Shown in pieces: positions 18,678-26,661 of a stretch of DNA of 64,000 nt. A program made the translations under genes and the position numbers. This DNA is from Aeromonas sanarellii. Lineage in GTDB: Bacteria; Pseudomonadota; Gammaproteobacteria; Enterobacterales; Aeromonadaceae. Below the pieces are notes generated by a model. It made no database searches, was not told the DNA's origin, and saw only the letters and a list, made by a program, of their open reading frames with translations. The stretch lies in assembly GCF_000820085.1 (NCBI RefSeq), contig NZ_CDBN01000063.1, positions 1-64,000 on the forward strand, read 5' to 3'. Position 1 is the stretch's first letter. The number at the start of each line of letters is the position of its first letter.

Positions 18678-18896
18678 CGCATATCCAACCTTAGGAGCTC
18701 GAAAACGGGCGGCATTCTATCACAAGGGCAAACCTTTGCGCGTAAAAGTGGCGGCCAGCCATATAAATCGCGGACTTTCATCCAATTGACACCAAACTGC
18801 CACGGCTTGTTCACCGCACCGTCACCCCGCCGTCATCAGCCGCTTCTAGCATGGCCCCGTCTTTTAAAACAGCAGCTTGCAACACAAGGGATCATG

Positions 18897-19955
18897 ATGA
18901 AAAAGCTCACAGTAGTGGCATTGGCTCTCACCGCCGCCTTCCAGGCCCAAGCCGTCGAAGTCTACAAGAACGAAAGCACCCTGCTCGACCTCTACGGTCG
19001 CATCTACGCCGGCCAGTTCTTCGGCGAGAAGAAGGAGCTGGATGCCAACGGCGACATCAAGAACGAGTACAGCGACAAGCAGGGGGCCAACCAGTTTGTC
19101 CGCCTGGGTGCCAAGGCAGAGAGCGAGATCAACCCGGGTCTCAAGGCGCTGGCCCAGTACGAGCTGCAGATGTACATCAACGACAGCGAGAAGACCGTCA
19201 GCGAAAACTCCGACAACATGCGCACCCGTCTGGCCTTCGCCGGGGTGGGTGCCGACTGGGGCAACGTCACCTTCGGTCGCCAGAAGGGGGCCCCGGGTTT
19301 CCTGGCTGACTGGACCGATGTCTCCCTCTCCGACGGCTACGGCAACGAGGCGCTGGGCGCCAAGACCGACACCTTCGCCACCAACCGTGCCGGCTCGGTG
19401 CTGAAGTACTCCGGCCTGTTCAACGGCTTCCAGGTAGACACCAGCTACAAGTTCGACGGCGGTGACACTGAAGAGACCACCAGCAAGGACAGCGATGCCG
19501 CCTACGGCGCCGCCCTGGCCTATACCTTCCCGTTCAACCTGGCCCTGGGTACCGCCTACAACGTGGGGATCCGCGACAAGAGCGGTGAAGAGGATGCCAA
19601 GCTGTGGCTGCTTTCCGCCAAGTACGACAACAAGGCCGTCTACGCCGCCCTGAGCTATGCCGACGGCAGCGACTTCCTGGCCACCGGCAAGGATCACACC
19701 GGCTGGGAAGGGGCGCTGGGCTACAACTTCGAGAACGGCTTCGGCCTGATGGCCCTGTGGAACAAGCAGAAGGTGGAGCAGAGCGGCAAGTCCGACTACG
19801 ACTCCATCGACTACTACACCCTGGGTGCCCAGTACAAGTTCAACAAGAATCTGCGCGTCATCGGCGAGTACCGCATCAACAACCTCGACAGCAATGACAG
19901 CGGCAAGCTCAACACCAAGGATGACTTCCAGCTGGCGGCCCGCTACGACTTCTAA
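18897..19955 (+). CDS. General outer-membrane porin (OmpC/OmpF type)
   Basis: A 352-residue trimeric-porin-type beta barrel. The signal peptide is MKKLTVVALALTAAFQAQA, with mature start VEVYKNEST. LDLYGRIYAGQ is the first strand, NVTFGRQKGAPGFL the loop-3 region, and the chain ends RYDF with the terminal Phe needed for BAM assembly. The second ATG of ATGATG (18897) is spaced better from AAGGG than the first. A TTGACA hexamer occurs at 18786 in the 216-bp divergent region shared with glpX, but I see no convincing -10. A strong terminator follows. Confidence 0.9.
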   Translation: MKKLTVVALALTAAFQAQAVEVYKNESTLLDLYGRIYAGQFFGEKKELDANGDIKNEYSDKQGANQFVRLGAKAESEINPGLKALAQYELQMYINDSEKTVSENSDNMRTRLAFAGVGADWGNVTFGRQKGAPGFLADWTDVSLSDGYGNEALGAKTDTFATNRAGSVLKYSGLFNGFQVDTSYKFDGGDTEETTSKDSDAAYGAALAYTFPFNLALGTAYNVGIRDKSGEEDAKLWLLSAKYDNKAVYAALSYADGSDFLATGKDHTGWEGALGYNFENGFGLMALWNKQKVEQSGKSDYDSIDYYTLGAQYKFNKNLRVIGEYRINNLDSNDSGKLNTKDDFQLAARYDF

Positions 19956-19975
19956 GTCGGCAACCACCTGACGAC

Positions 19976-20009
19976 ACGGCGCGCAGAGCACTCTGCGCGC
20001 CGTTTTTTA
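19976..20009 (+). terminator. Terminator of the porin gene
   Basis: A 13-bp perfect stem (ACGGCGCGCAGAG / CTCTGCGCGCCGT) with a 2-base loop is followed by TTTTTTATT. Confidence 0.92.
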
Positions 20010-20014
20010 TTGCG

Positions 20015-20752
20015 TCAGGCCAGGGGCTTTTGCACCGACACCAGCAACAGCATGGGGCGCTCCGCCTCCTCCGCCAGGGCCGGGTTGGCCGCAATCTGCG
20101 CCGCCGTCGGCCCCCACTCCTCCACGCGGCGGATCTCGAATCCCGCGGCGACAAGGGCGTTGAGGTAGGTGCCCAGGGTGCGGTGATACTTGACCACCCC
20201 CTCCGCCAGCCAGTTGCTGACCCGCTTGCCCTCGGCCTGGTAGCCGTTGACGGGCCAGGAGCGGCGTCCCTCTGCATCCACCAGCCAGCCTTGCGGCTGC
20301 GGACAGGTGAAGATGGGGTGCTCCACCGAGAACACCAGGCTGCCGCCCGCCACCAGCGCACGGTGGATCTCCGCAAACAGCGGCGCCACCTCGGGCAAGT
20401 AATGGAACGCCAGGGAGCTGTAGATGAGATCGAAAGGCTCATCGGACAGCGCAAGACCGTCCAGATCCCCCTGCCGATAGCGGATGGCCTCATCCCGGGT
20501 CAGCTCGGCGGCACGGGACAGCATCTTCGCGGAGAGATCGATACCGACCACATCGGCAGCCCCGAGCTCTCTGGCTGCCCGGCAGAACCAACCATAGCCG
20601 CAGCCCAGATCCAGCACCCGCTTGCCGGCAAGCCCCGGCAGCATGGCGTGCAGCGCTGGCCACTCCGGCGCCCCCGCCAACCCGTGAAGGGAGCGTGGCA
20701 GTTGGGCATAGCCCTCAAAAAAATCTGGTTCGTCATAGATATTTTGTGACAT
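20015..20752 (-). CDS. Class I SAM-dependent methyltransferase
   Basis: A 245-residue Rossmann methyltransferase. Motif I is VLDLGCGYGWFCR (about residues 46-58), the acidic residue of motif II is in VVGIDLS, and motif IV is FDLIYSSLAFHYL. The sequence resembles UbiE/Methyltransf_11-type proteins with small-molecule substrates, but the substrate cannot be told. It converges on the porin. Its 5-prime side faces two tandem minus-strand terminators, so it must have its own promoter within 20753-20838. Confidence 0.87.
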   Translation of the reverse strand: MSQNIYDEPDFFEGYAQLPRSLHGLAGAPEWPALHAMLPGLAGKRVLDLGCGYGWFCRAARELGAADVVGIDLSAKMLSRAAELTRDEAIRYRQGDLDGLALSDEPFDLIYSSLAFHYLPEVAPLFAEIHRALVAGGSLVFSVEHPIFTCPQPQGWLVDAEGRRSWPVNGYQAEGKRVSNWLAEGVVKYHRTLGTYLNALVAAGFEIRRVEEWGPTAAQIAANPALAEEAERPMLLLVSVQKPLA

Positions 20753-20838
20753 TGCACTGTTTCCTCTTGAAGATGGTCAGCCTCTCTGGCCGACGACCCG
20801 GCCCTTGCCAAGCATACCCGTCGGTCATGACAGACCAT

Positions 20839-20868
20839 AAAAAAGCAGAGACCCGGGCGGGCCTCTGC
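20839..20868 (-). terminator. Minus-strand terminator upstream of the methyltransferase gene
   Basis: Reading the minus strand, a stem GCAGAG/CTCTGC extended by CCCG/CGGG is followed by TTTTTT. It lies only about 35 bp beyond another terminator on the same strand. Confidence 0.75.
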
Positions 20869-20903
20869 TCTGTCTCGCACCCGCAGCCTGGCTGCGGGGC
20901 AAC

Positions 20904-20937
20904 AAAAAAGGCCATAGACGAGGCAACGTCTATGGCC
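20904..20937 (-). terminator. Strong minus-strand terminator
   Basis: An 11-bp perfect stem GGCCATAGACG/CGTCTATGGCC with a 6-base loop is followed on the minus strand by TTTTTTG. The nearest upstream annotated gene on this strand is the GNAT at 21222, about 280 bp away, unless the small ORF at 20993 is real. Confidence 0.88.
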
Positions 20938-20992
20938 TTGGTTCAGTCGTGCGGCAAGGTCACGGCTCCCGCGAGGTAGCGAGATCCGGTCG

Positions 20993-21112
20993 TCACTGCA
21001 CGATGAATGGATGGGAGGTCTGGGCCTCCACCGGCTCCGGACAATGCTTCATCGTGCGCATCTGTACGGAGTTCATTCGGGTCACTCGCTGATCCGAAGC
21101 ATAAAGGGTCAT
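20993..21112 (-). CDS. Possible 39-residue protein gene
   Basis: An ATG at 21112 opens 39 codons beginning MTLYASDQRVTRMNSVQMRT and ending with TGA at 20993. GGGTGAG lies just upstream. About 70 percent of third positions are G or C. A promoter-like pair sits 53-81 bp upstream and a strong terminator follows the stop by 55 bp, which is a full gene layout. The peptide has no membrane segment and one Cys, and I recognise no family. It could instead mark a small RNA. Confidence 0.4.
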   Translation of the reverse strand: MTLYASDQRVTRMNSVQMRTMKHCPEPVEAQTSHPFIVQ

Positions 21113-21164
21113 GTCACTCACCCGGCCGGGCCGGTTCCATCAACACATTGAAAAATCTGGTGCC

Positions 21165-21193
21165 ACTCTAGGGGCCAGGAGCCTCAGAGGCAA
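21165..21193 (-). promoter_or_regulatory. Candidate promoter of the 39-codon ORF
   Basis: On the minus strand, TTGCCT (21193-21188) and TAGAGT (21170-21165) are 17 bp apart. Each matches the sigma-70 hexamers at four of six positions. Supportive only because of the terminator and ORF downstream. Confidence 0.3.
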
Positions 21194-21221
21194 GCCCGGC
21201 AGATTATGTTTGCCGACCCTC

Positions 21222-21704
21222 TCATCCCAGCTTCTTCTGCCAGAACAGGGCCCGGCCCACCTCGGGAATGAGTTCATAGCCCGCAAAACCGCTGGCCCGG
21301 TAGGCGGCCTGAGCCACCTTGTTCCCCTCCAGCACCTCCAGGGTCAGCTTGCAGCAACCGAGCTCCCGGGCGAGCCGCTCCGCCTCCGCCAGCAGCCGCT
21401 TGCCGATGCCGCGGCCGCGCTGGGCCGGATGCACCGCCAGATCGTGGATATTGAGCAGGGGCTGGCAGGCGAAGGTCGAGAAGCCCTCGAAGCAGGTGGC
21501 AACGCCAGCAGGCTCCCCATCGACCCAGGCCAGCAGCACGTGGGCACCGGGTCGCGCGGCCAGGGCTTTGGCCAGATTCGCCTTCACCTCGTCCGCCAGC
21601 GCACTGCCGCCCCCCATCTCGTCCCTGGCGTATGCGTCCAGCATCGCGATCAGCGCCTCGCCGTGGCGAGGGTTGTGCAGATCCGCCCTGATGATCTCGA
21701 CCAT
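21222..21704 (-). CDS. GNAT family N-acetyltransferase
   Basis: A 160-residue single-domain GNAT. The acetyl-CoA motif A is INIHDLAVHPAQRGRGIGKRLL with the Q/RxxGxG/A loop QRGRGIG, and motif B includes KLTLEVLEGNKVAQAAY. I start it at ATG 21704 because GGGAGAGAG lies immediately upstream and relatives begin with a beta strand there (MVEIIRADL); the longer frame adds 56 low-complexity residues. The acceptor substrate is unknown. It stands alone, divergent from the TonB receptor gene. Confidence 0.87.
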   Translation of the reverse strand: MVEIIRADLHNPRHGEALIAMLDAYARDEMGGGSALADEVKANLAKALAARPGAHVLLAWVDGEPAGVATCFEGFSTFACQPLLNIHDLAVHPAQRGRGIGKRLLAEAERLARELGCCKLTLEVLEGNKVAQAAYRASGFAGYELIPEVGRALFWQKKLG

Positions 21705-21876
21705 GTCTCTCTCCCTGTGTGTGCCGGATGGTGCGCCAAGGCGCGAGGCCACCATGGTAGCCTCCCCCCCTGACCGAACCAAGGCTCCCCCCCGGCCTTT
21801 TCCCCCAAGGCTCCAGCCACCCTCAGAGCCTGCCCGCCAATGATCTCTTTTTCTTGCATCTTCTCCTTGCAAGGCA

Positions 21877-21895
21877 AATGAAAATCAATATCATT
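21877..21895. promoter_or_regulatory. Fur box
   Basis: TGAAAATcAATATCA (21879-21893) matches the 7-1-7 Fur inverted repeat TGATAATnATTATCA at 12 of 14 defined positions. It lies about 85 bp before the receptor start in an AT-rich promoter region. It predicts iron repression of the receptor and its partner. Confidence 0.82.
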
Positions 21896-21979
21896 AGCAA
21901 CCTCTCGCGATGAGAGAAATCAATAATTACAAATAAATCAACAAGTTCAGGCCGATTGGTCGACAAGAGTCACACCCAG

Positions 21980-24022
21980 ATGAACCATTCCAAACCCCCG
22001 CGCGCCCTGCTGGGCGTCGCCTTGCTGGCGGTTTGCGCCAGCCCCCGCGCCGAAGACGAAACCCTGACCGTGGTCGGCAAACGCAGCCAGCACGAGGAGG
22101 TCGCTACCGCGACCCGCACCGCCACCCCGGCCAAGCTGGTGCCCCAGAGCATCGAGAGCGTCAAGGCAAGCGAGCTGACCGCCTTCGGTCAGCCCACCCT
22201 GAGTGAAGCCCTGACCGGCATCCCCGGCGTCAACGCCAGCGGTGACACCCGTTTCGACGGCGTCACCATCCGCGGTTTCAGCGCCAGCAACGACTTCTAC
22301 CTCGACGGCCTGCGCGACGACATGCAGTACACCCGCGACCTTGGCAACATCGAGCGGGTCGAAGTGCTCAAGGGCCCCGCCGCCGTGCTCTACGGCCGTG
22401 GCAGCACAGGCGGCATCGTCAACCGGGTCAGCAAGGTCCCCCAGAAAGGGCAGGCCTCCAGCGTCAGCGCCCGGGTCGGCAGCTTCGACAGCCGACGCCT
22501 GGCCGCCGATCTCAACGGCGAGGCGGGTGAACGGGTGCAGCTGCGCCTGAACCTGGCCCAGGAGGACAAGGAGAGCTTTCGCGACGACGTGACCAGCAAG
22601 CGCACCCTGCTGGCCCCCTCCGTCAACTGGGAGATCACCGACACCCTGAACTGGCTGGTGCAGTACGAGCGCAACGAGCACGATCGCACCCCGGATCGCG
22701 GCATCCCCGGCGTCGATGGTCGCCCGGCCGACGTGCCCATCGAGAGCGTCTACAGCGACACCCGTCGCGACTTCATCGACGACCTGGCCCAGTCCACCCG
22801 CTCCCGCTTCACCTGGGACCTCAACGATCAGTGGCAGCTGCGCCAGCAGCTCGGCTACACCACCCTCGACAGCCAGTTCGACAACACCTATGTCACCAGC
22901 GTCAAGGGTGACAAGGTGACCCGAGCCCGCTGGCAGCAGGATCTCAAGGCCAGCAGCCTCACCAGCAACACCGAGGCGGAAGGCCAGCTGCAGACCGGCC
23001 CCGTCGCCCATCGTCTGCTGGTGGGCCTGGAGCAGGGCTGGCAGGAGCGCACCCCCAAGCTCTACCAGAACGCCAGCCCGATCCCGCCGGGCGATCTCTA
23101 CGATCCGGGCTCCCTGCCCACCTACGACGGCGCCATGAAGCTCTCCAGCGACGCCCATCACAGGGTGCGCGGCTATGGCCTCTACGTGCAGGATCAGCTC
23201 AGCCTGGGCGACTGGCACCTGCTGGCGGGTCTGCGCCGGGACGACTTCACCGTCACCAGCCGCCGCAACGACCTCGACAAGGAGGAGACCCTCTCGGTCA
23301 CCAGCCTGAGCCCGCGCCTGGGCCTGGTGTGGAACCCCATCGAGGAGCACGCCTTCTACACCTCCTACAGCAAGACCTTCACCCCGGTGGGCGGGGAGCT
23401 GATCGGCATCACCCCGGGGGATAAGAACAACCACCTGGATCCCCAGCACACCCGGCTCTACGAGGGCGGCGTGAAGAGCGACTGGCTGAACGGCCGCCTC
23501 GCCACCACCCTCTCCCTCTACCGGCTGGAGATGTACAACAAGCGCAGCAAGGATCCGCTGGATCCCACCAAGGTGATCCTCACCGGTTTGCAGCGCACCG
23601 ACGGCATCGAGCTGAGCGCCCGTGCCCAGCTGACCGACGAGATCTATCTGCGCGGCGGCGTCGCCATCCAGGACGCCGAGCAGGTCAAGGCGGACGCGGA
23701 CCTGCAAGGCAAGCGGCCGATGAACGTCTCCCGCCAGAACGGCCAGCTGTTCGCCGGCTACCAGAGCGGCCAGCAGGGCTGGTTCGGCGAGACCGGGGTA
23801 ACGGCGGTGGGGGATCGCTTCGCCGACAACGCCAACACCACCACCTTGCCCGGTTACGCTCGCTTCGACGCCCGTGCCGGCTACCGCTGGCCCCAGTGGG
23901 AAGCCCAGCTGAGCGTGGAGAACCTGACCGATCACGACTACTTCGTCAGCGCCACCAGCGCGGCCCAGATCATGCCGGGCACGCCCCGTCAGCTGCACCT
24001 GACCGCCGCCTACCGTTTCTGA
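21980..24022 (+). CDS. TonB-dependent siderophore receptor
   Basis: A 680-residue outer-membrane receptor. It has a signal peptide (about residues 1-24), TonB box DETLTVVG, plug domain with FDGVTIRGFSASNDFYLDG and ERVEVLKGPAAVLYGRGS, a barrel, and terminal AYRF. The plug is of the FpvA/FhuA/Fiu siderophore class. The ligand cannot be read from sequence, though resemblance to Fiu-type catecholate receptors is plausible. The start ATG 21980 is preferred over the TTG/GTG-type upstream start because it begins the signal peptide (MNHSKPPRALLGVALLAV). The Fur box is upstream, and the PepSY membrane gene follows by 56 bp. Confidence 0.92.
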   Translation: MNHSKPPRALLGVALLAVCASPRAEDETLTVVGKRSQHEEVATATRTATPAKLVPQSIESVKASELTAFGQPTLSEALTGIPGVNASGDTRFDGVTIRGFSASNDFYLDGLRDDMQYTRDLGNIERVEVLKGPAAVLYGRGSTGGIVNRVSKVPQKGQASSVSARVGSFDSRRLAADLNGEAGERVQLRLNLAQEDKESFRDDVTSKRTLLAPSVNWEITDTLNWLVQYERNEHDRTPDRGIPGVDGRPADVPIESVYSDTRRDFIDDLAQSTRSRFTWDLNDQWQLRQQLGYTTLDSQFDNTYVTSVKGDKVTRARWQQDLKASSLTSNTEAEGQLQTGPVAHRLLVGLEQGWQERTPKLYQNASPIPPGDLYDPGSLPTYDGAMKLSSDAHHRVRGYGLYVQDQLSLGDWHLLAGLRRDDFTVTSRRNDLDKEETLSVTSLSPRLGLVWNPIEEHAFYTSYSKTFTPVGGELIGITPGDKNNHLDPQHTRLYEGGVKSDWLNGRLATTLSLYRLEMYNKRSKDPLDPTKVILTGLQRTDGIELSARAQLTDEIYLRGGVAIQDAEQVKADADLQGKRPMNVSRQNGQLFAGYQSGQQGWFGETGVTAVGDRFADNANTTTLPGYARFDARAGYRWPQWEAQLSVENLTDHDYFVSATSAAQIMPGTPRQLHLTAAYRF

Positions 24023-24078
24023 CTCTCCCCTCCCCTGGCCAGCCTTTCGCTGGCCAGGCTCTCTGTGACACACGAGCA

Positions 24079-24699
24079 ATGACACCCAGAAGACTCCCCC
24101 TGCACAACAACAAGTGGGTGCGCCGCATCCACGCCTGGGCCGGCTTTGCCACCCTCACCCTGATGCTGCTCTACGGCCTCACCGGCCTCTGGCTGCAACA
24201 CAGGGCCGTGCTGCCGCTGCCCGGTCCCCACACCGGGAAATCCAGCGAGGAGATAGTGCTGAGCACGCCGCTGGCCAGCCCGGATGAATTGAAAGCCCTA
24301 CTGCAACAACGCTATGCGGAGGTATTCGAGGAGGGGCGACCCCAGATCACTCCGCCCCAGACCCTGCCCACGCCATCCGGCCCCCTCACCCTGCCGGCCC
24401 GCTGGGAGCTGCGTGGCGTCACCCTCAGCCAGAGCGTGGCCGCCAGCTATGTGGAAGGCACCCTGCTGGTACGCACCGAGCTGCAGCAGGCCAACTTCGC
24501 CGCCAGCCTCAACCGACTGCACCGCGGCATGGGCACCGGCCTGCCCTGGCAACTGGTGGGGGATCTGGCGGCCCTGGCCATGCTGCTGCTGGCCCTCACC
24601 AGCCTGCTGATGTGGAACAAGCTGCACGGCCCCGCCGGTCGCGGCATCGCCCTGTTGCTGCTGGGCGCCCTGACCACGATACTGGTGGCCCTGCTCTGA
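24079..24699 (+). CDS. PepSY-associated membrane protein
   Basis: A 206-residue inner-membrane protein. WVRRIHAWAGFATLTLMLLYGLTG (residues 13-36) is the first PepSY_TM helix with the conserved RxxHxW pattern. The periplasmic part follows, then two C-terminal helices (about residues 155-175 and 185-205). Such proteins often pair with TonB siderophore receptors, and some are periplasmic ferric-siderophore reductases with conserved His ligands. His18 (and others) are present, but this one is shorter than the multi-domain reductases. Probable co-transcription with the receptor under Fur control. Confidence 0.77.
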   Translation: MTPRRLPLHNNKWVRRIHAWAGFATLTLMLLYGLTGLWLQHRAVLPLPGPHTGKSSEEIVLSTPLASPDELKALLQQRYAEVFEEGRPQITPPQTLPTPSGPLTLPARWELRGVTLSQSVAASYVEGTLLVRTELQQANFAASLNRLHRGMGTGLPWQLVGDLAALAMLLLALTSLLMWNKLHGPAGRGIALLLLGALTTILVALL

Positions 24700-24727
24700 G
24701 CCGCAGCCCGCGACCGGCATCCACGGA

Positions 24728-24762
24728 GTAACACCCCGTCGGCCGAGGTAACAAAGGGTAAC
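24728..24762 (+). promoter_or_regulatory. Helically phased GTAAC direct repeats
   Basis: GTAAC occurs at 24728, 24748 and 24758, that is 20 and 10 bp apart, about 100-130 bp before the acyltransferase start. Spacing by whole helical turns suggests a regulator binding one DNA face. The regulator is unknown. Confidence 0.35.
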
Positions 24763-24859
24763 CGGTCACGAGCGGGGTCACAGTTGGCGGCCTGGCGGCT
24801 GGATGGGGGTCGCCTGCGGCTGATAGGGTGCGCCCAGATCCCGAACACCGCGAGGAATC

Positions 24860-25894
24860 ATGCGCATCTCCAGCATCGAATGCGGGCGAGTGGTGGCCAT
24901 CCTGGCCGTGATGACCATTCATCTCTCCCCCTTCAGCAACCCCTTCGATCCCGCCCTGTGGGACGGCACGCCCTACCCCCTGCTCGGGGCCGTCATCAAT
25001 CAGCTCTGCCGCTTCGCGGTGCCGCTCTTCTTCCTGTGCGCCGGCTACTTCCTGCAACCCGTCCTCGCCGCGGGTCACCCACTGACGGTCGCACTGCGCT
25101 ACTGCCGCCCCCTGCTGGGGCTCTGGCTGGCCTGGAGCCTGCTCTATCTGCTGGTGCCCTTCAATCCGGTCGCGGCGGTGAGCGAGGGCTACCTGTCCGC
25201 CATGGCGGGCCAGTGGCAGATGCAGCTGGGGGATCCGCTCAACGTCTGGTGGGTGGGCGGCATGATCCACCTCTGGTTCCTGCCCGCCCTGATGGTGGCT
25301 GTGCTGATCCTGGGGCTCTGCCAGCAGGCCCGCCTGCCGAGACTGGCCCTGCTGCTGGGCGCCCTGCTCTACGGACTGGCCCTGATCGGCGGCTCCTATA
25401 GCCCGCTGCTGGGGGGCGAATGGGCCCTGCTGACCCGCAACGGCCCTTTCTTCTCCCTGCTCTTCGTGGCCCTGGGTGCCGAGCTGCGCCTGCGCACCTG
25501 GCAGCCGGACGCCAGGCGCTGCGCCCTGATGATGGTGGCGGGGATGGGGCTCTACGCCCTGGAGGCCGCAGGCCTGCTGCGCGTTGCCGCCGTCCCCCTC
25601 GCTCGTCACGACTTCCTGCTGGGCTCCCTGCCCTGGGCGCTGGGGCTGTTCGGCCTGCTGCTGGCCAACCCGGCGTGGGGCAAGGACAGCTGGCTGGAGC
25701 GCCAGGCGCCCAAGGTGCTCGGCCTCTACTGTCTGCACATGATGCTGGTGGTGTGGCTGATGATCTTCGGCCCCCAGGGCAAGCTGGTGTGGTGGGAACT
25801 CCTCAAGGTGCCCGCGCTGCTGGCTCTCACCCTGCTCGGCTACCGGCTGCTGGCGACCACCGCCCTCAGCCGCCGGTTGCTGCGGGCTCGCTAG
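24860..25894 (+). CDS. Acyltransferase family 3 membrane protein
   Basis: A 344-residue polytopic protein with about ten membrane helices. The N-terminal IECGRVVAILAVMTIHL contains the catalytic-type His of the family, and the segment RFAVPLFFLCAGYFLQP is characteristic. Family members (OatA, WecH, exopolysaccharide acetylases) move acetyl or succinyl groups onto surface sugars. The acceptor here is unknown because no polysaccharide genes are adjacent. AGGAATC precedes the ATG. The 3-prime end overlaps the convergent HxlR regulator by 29 bp. Confidence 0.87.
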   Translation: MRISSIECGRVVAILAVMTIHLSPFSNPFDPALWDGTPYPLLGAVINQLCRFAVPLFFLCAGYFLQPVLAAGHPLTVALRYCRPLLGLWLAWSLLYLLVPFNPVAAVSEGYLSAMAGQWQMQLGDPLNVWWVGGMIHLWFLPALMVAVLILGLCQQARLPRLALLLGALLYGLALIGGSYSPLLGGEWALLTRNGPFFSLLFVALGAELRLRTWQPDARRCALMMVAGMGLYALEAAGLLRVAAVPLARHDFLLGSLPWALGLFGLLLANPAWGKDSWLERQAPKVLGLYCLHMMLVVWLMIFGPQGKLVWWELLKVPALLALTLLGYRLLATTALSRRLLRAR

Positions 25895-26222
25895 AAACAG
25901 GACCCTGACCGGCCAGCAGGTCGGCGTGGTTCAGCGCAAAATCGTGCATCTGCTGGAGCAGGGGGAGCAGGGCGACGCCAAGCGGGCTCAGGCTGTACTC
26001 CACCCTGGGCGGCACGTCCGGGTAGAGGGTGCGGGTGATGACGCCGTCGCTCTCCAGCTCCTTGAGCTGGGCGGTGAGCACCTTCTGGCTCACCTCGGGC
26101 AGGCAGCGGCGCAGATCGCCGAAGCGCAGGGTCTGGGCACGCAGATGAAACAGGATGGCCGGCTTCCATTTGCCGGTCAGCAGGCGCAACACCCGATAGG
26201 CGGGACAGGGCAGTGAGGACAC
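25866..26222 (-). CDS. HxlR family transcriptional regulator
   Basis: A 118-residue MarR-like winged-helix protein. CPAYRVLRLLTGKWKPAILFHL is the family start with the conserved Cys and GKW, FGDLRRCLPEVSQKVLTAQLKEL is the recognition-helix region, and PPRVEYSLSPLG the wing. The N-terminal Cys is often the redox or electrophile sensor in this family. It is divergent from ydhR with a palindrome between them, the usual arrangement for local control of a detoxification gene. Confidence 0.9.
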   Translation of the reverse strand: MSSLPCPAYRVLRLLTGKWKPAILFHLRAQTLRFGDLRRCLPEVSQKVLTAQLKELESDGVITRTLYPDVPPRVEYSLSPLGVALLPLLQQMHDFALNHADLLAGQGPVSSEPAATGG

Positions 26223-26239
26223 GGGATGGCTCGCGAGTG

Positions 26240-26255
26240 GTTACTTTGCGGTAAC
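26240..26255. promoter_or_regulatory. Candidate HxlR operator
   Basis: GTTAC-TTTGCG-GTAAC is a 5-bp perfect inverted repeat 18 bp upstream of the regulator start and about 90 bp before ydhR. HxlR operators commonly have this TTAC/GTAA form. Function is inferred. Confidence 0.5.
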
Positions 26256-26343
26256 TATGCCACTAAAATGTGCCTTCTTGCAGCCAAGATGCCGGCTTCC
26301 TATGATGCGGATTCCGTCAATCAACGCCCACGAGAGGTTTATC

Positions 26344-26649
26344 ATGCCCAGCCTGCTGCAGATCCATTTCAACTTCCCCGCCGAGATGATGGGACCGGCC
26401 CTCACCGCCGCGGCCATGCCGCTGGCCGAGTCCATCACCCGGGAGCCGGGCTTCATCTCCAAGATCTGGACCGAGAACCCGCGCACCGGCGAGGCGGGCG
26501 GCATCTATCTGTTCGAGGATGAGGGGAGCGCCCTCGCCTACGCCACCATGCACGAGCAGCGGGTGCTCGCCATGGGCGCCAGCGCGGTGCAGTACAAGGT
26601 GTTCGACGTCAACGAGCCCCTGAGTCGCCTCACCAAGGGCATCGTCTAG
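26344..26649 (+). CDS. ydhR: YdhR-like putative monooxygenase
   Basis: A 101-residue dimeric alpha/beta-barrel (ABM-like) protein matching E. coli YdhR in length and in many positions: SLLQIHFNF, LAESITREPGFISKIWTE, EAGGIYLFEDE and KVFDVNEPLS. E. coli YdhR is a putative monooxygenase with an undefined aromatic or quinone substrate. The ATG at 26344 is preceded by GAGAGG. Divergence from an HxlR regulator suggests induction by an electrophile or quinone (inference). Confidence 0.9.
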   Translation: MPSLLQIHFNFPAEMMGPALTAAAMPLAESITREPGFISKIWTENPRTGEAGGIYLFEDEGSALAYATMHEQRVLAMGASAVQYKVFDVNEPLSRLTKGIV

Positions 26650-26661
26650 CCCGAGCGGGGC

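Noticed and set aside
20733-20915. A 60-codon minus-strand ORF crossing both tandem terminators
   Set aside because: It runs through two terminators and into the methyltransferase start, so translation from one transcript is unlikely.
21947-24085. A 712-codon minus-strand frame opposite the TonB receptor gene
   Set aside because: Antisense shadow of a confidently identified gene, without promoter, ribosome-binding site or protein-like composition.
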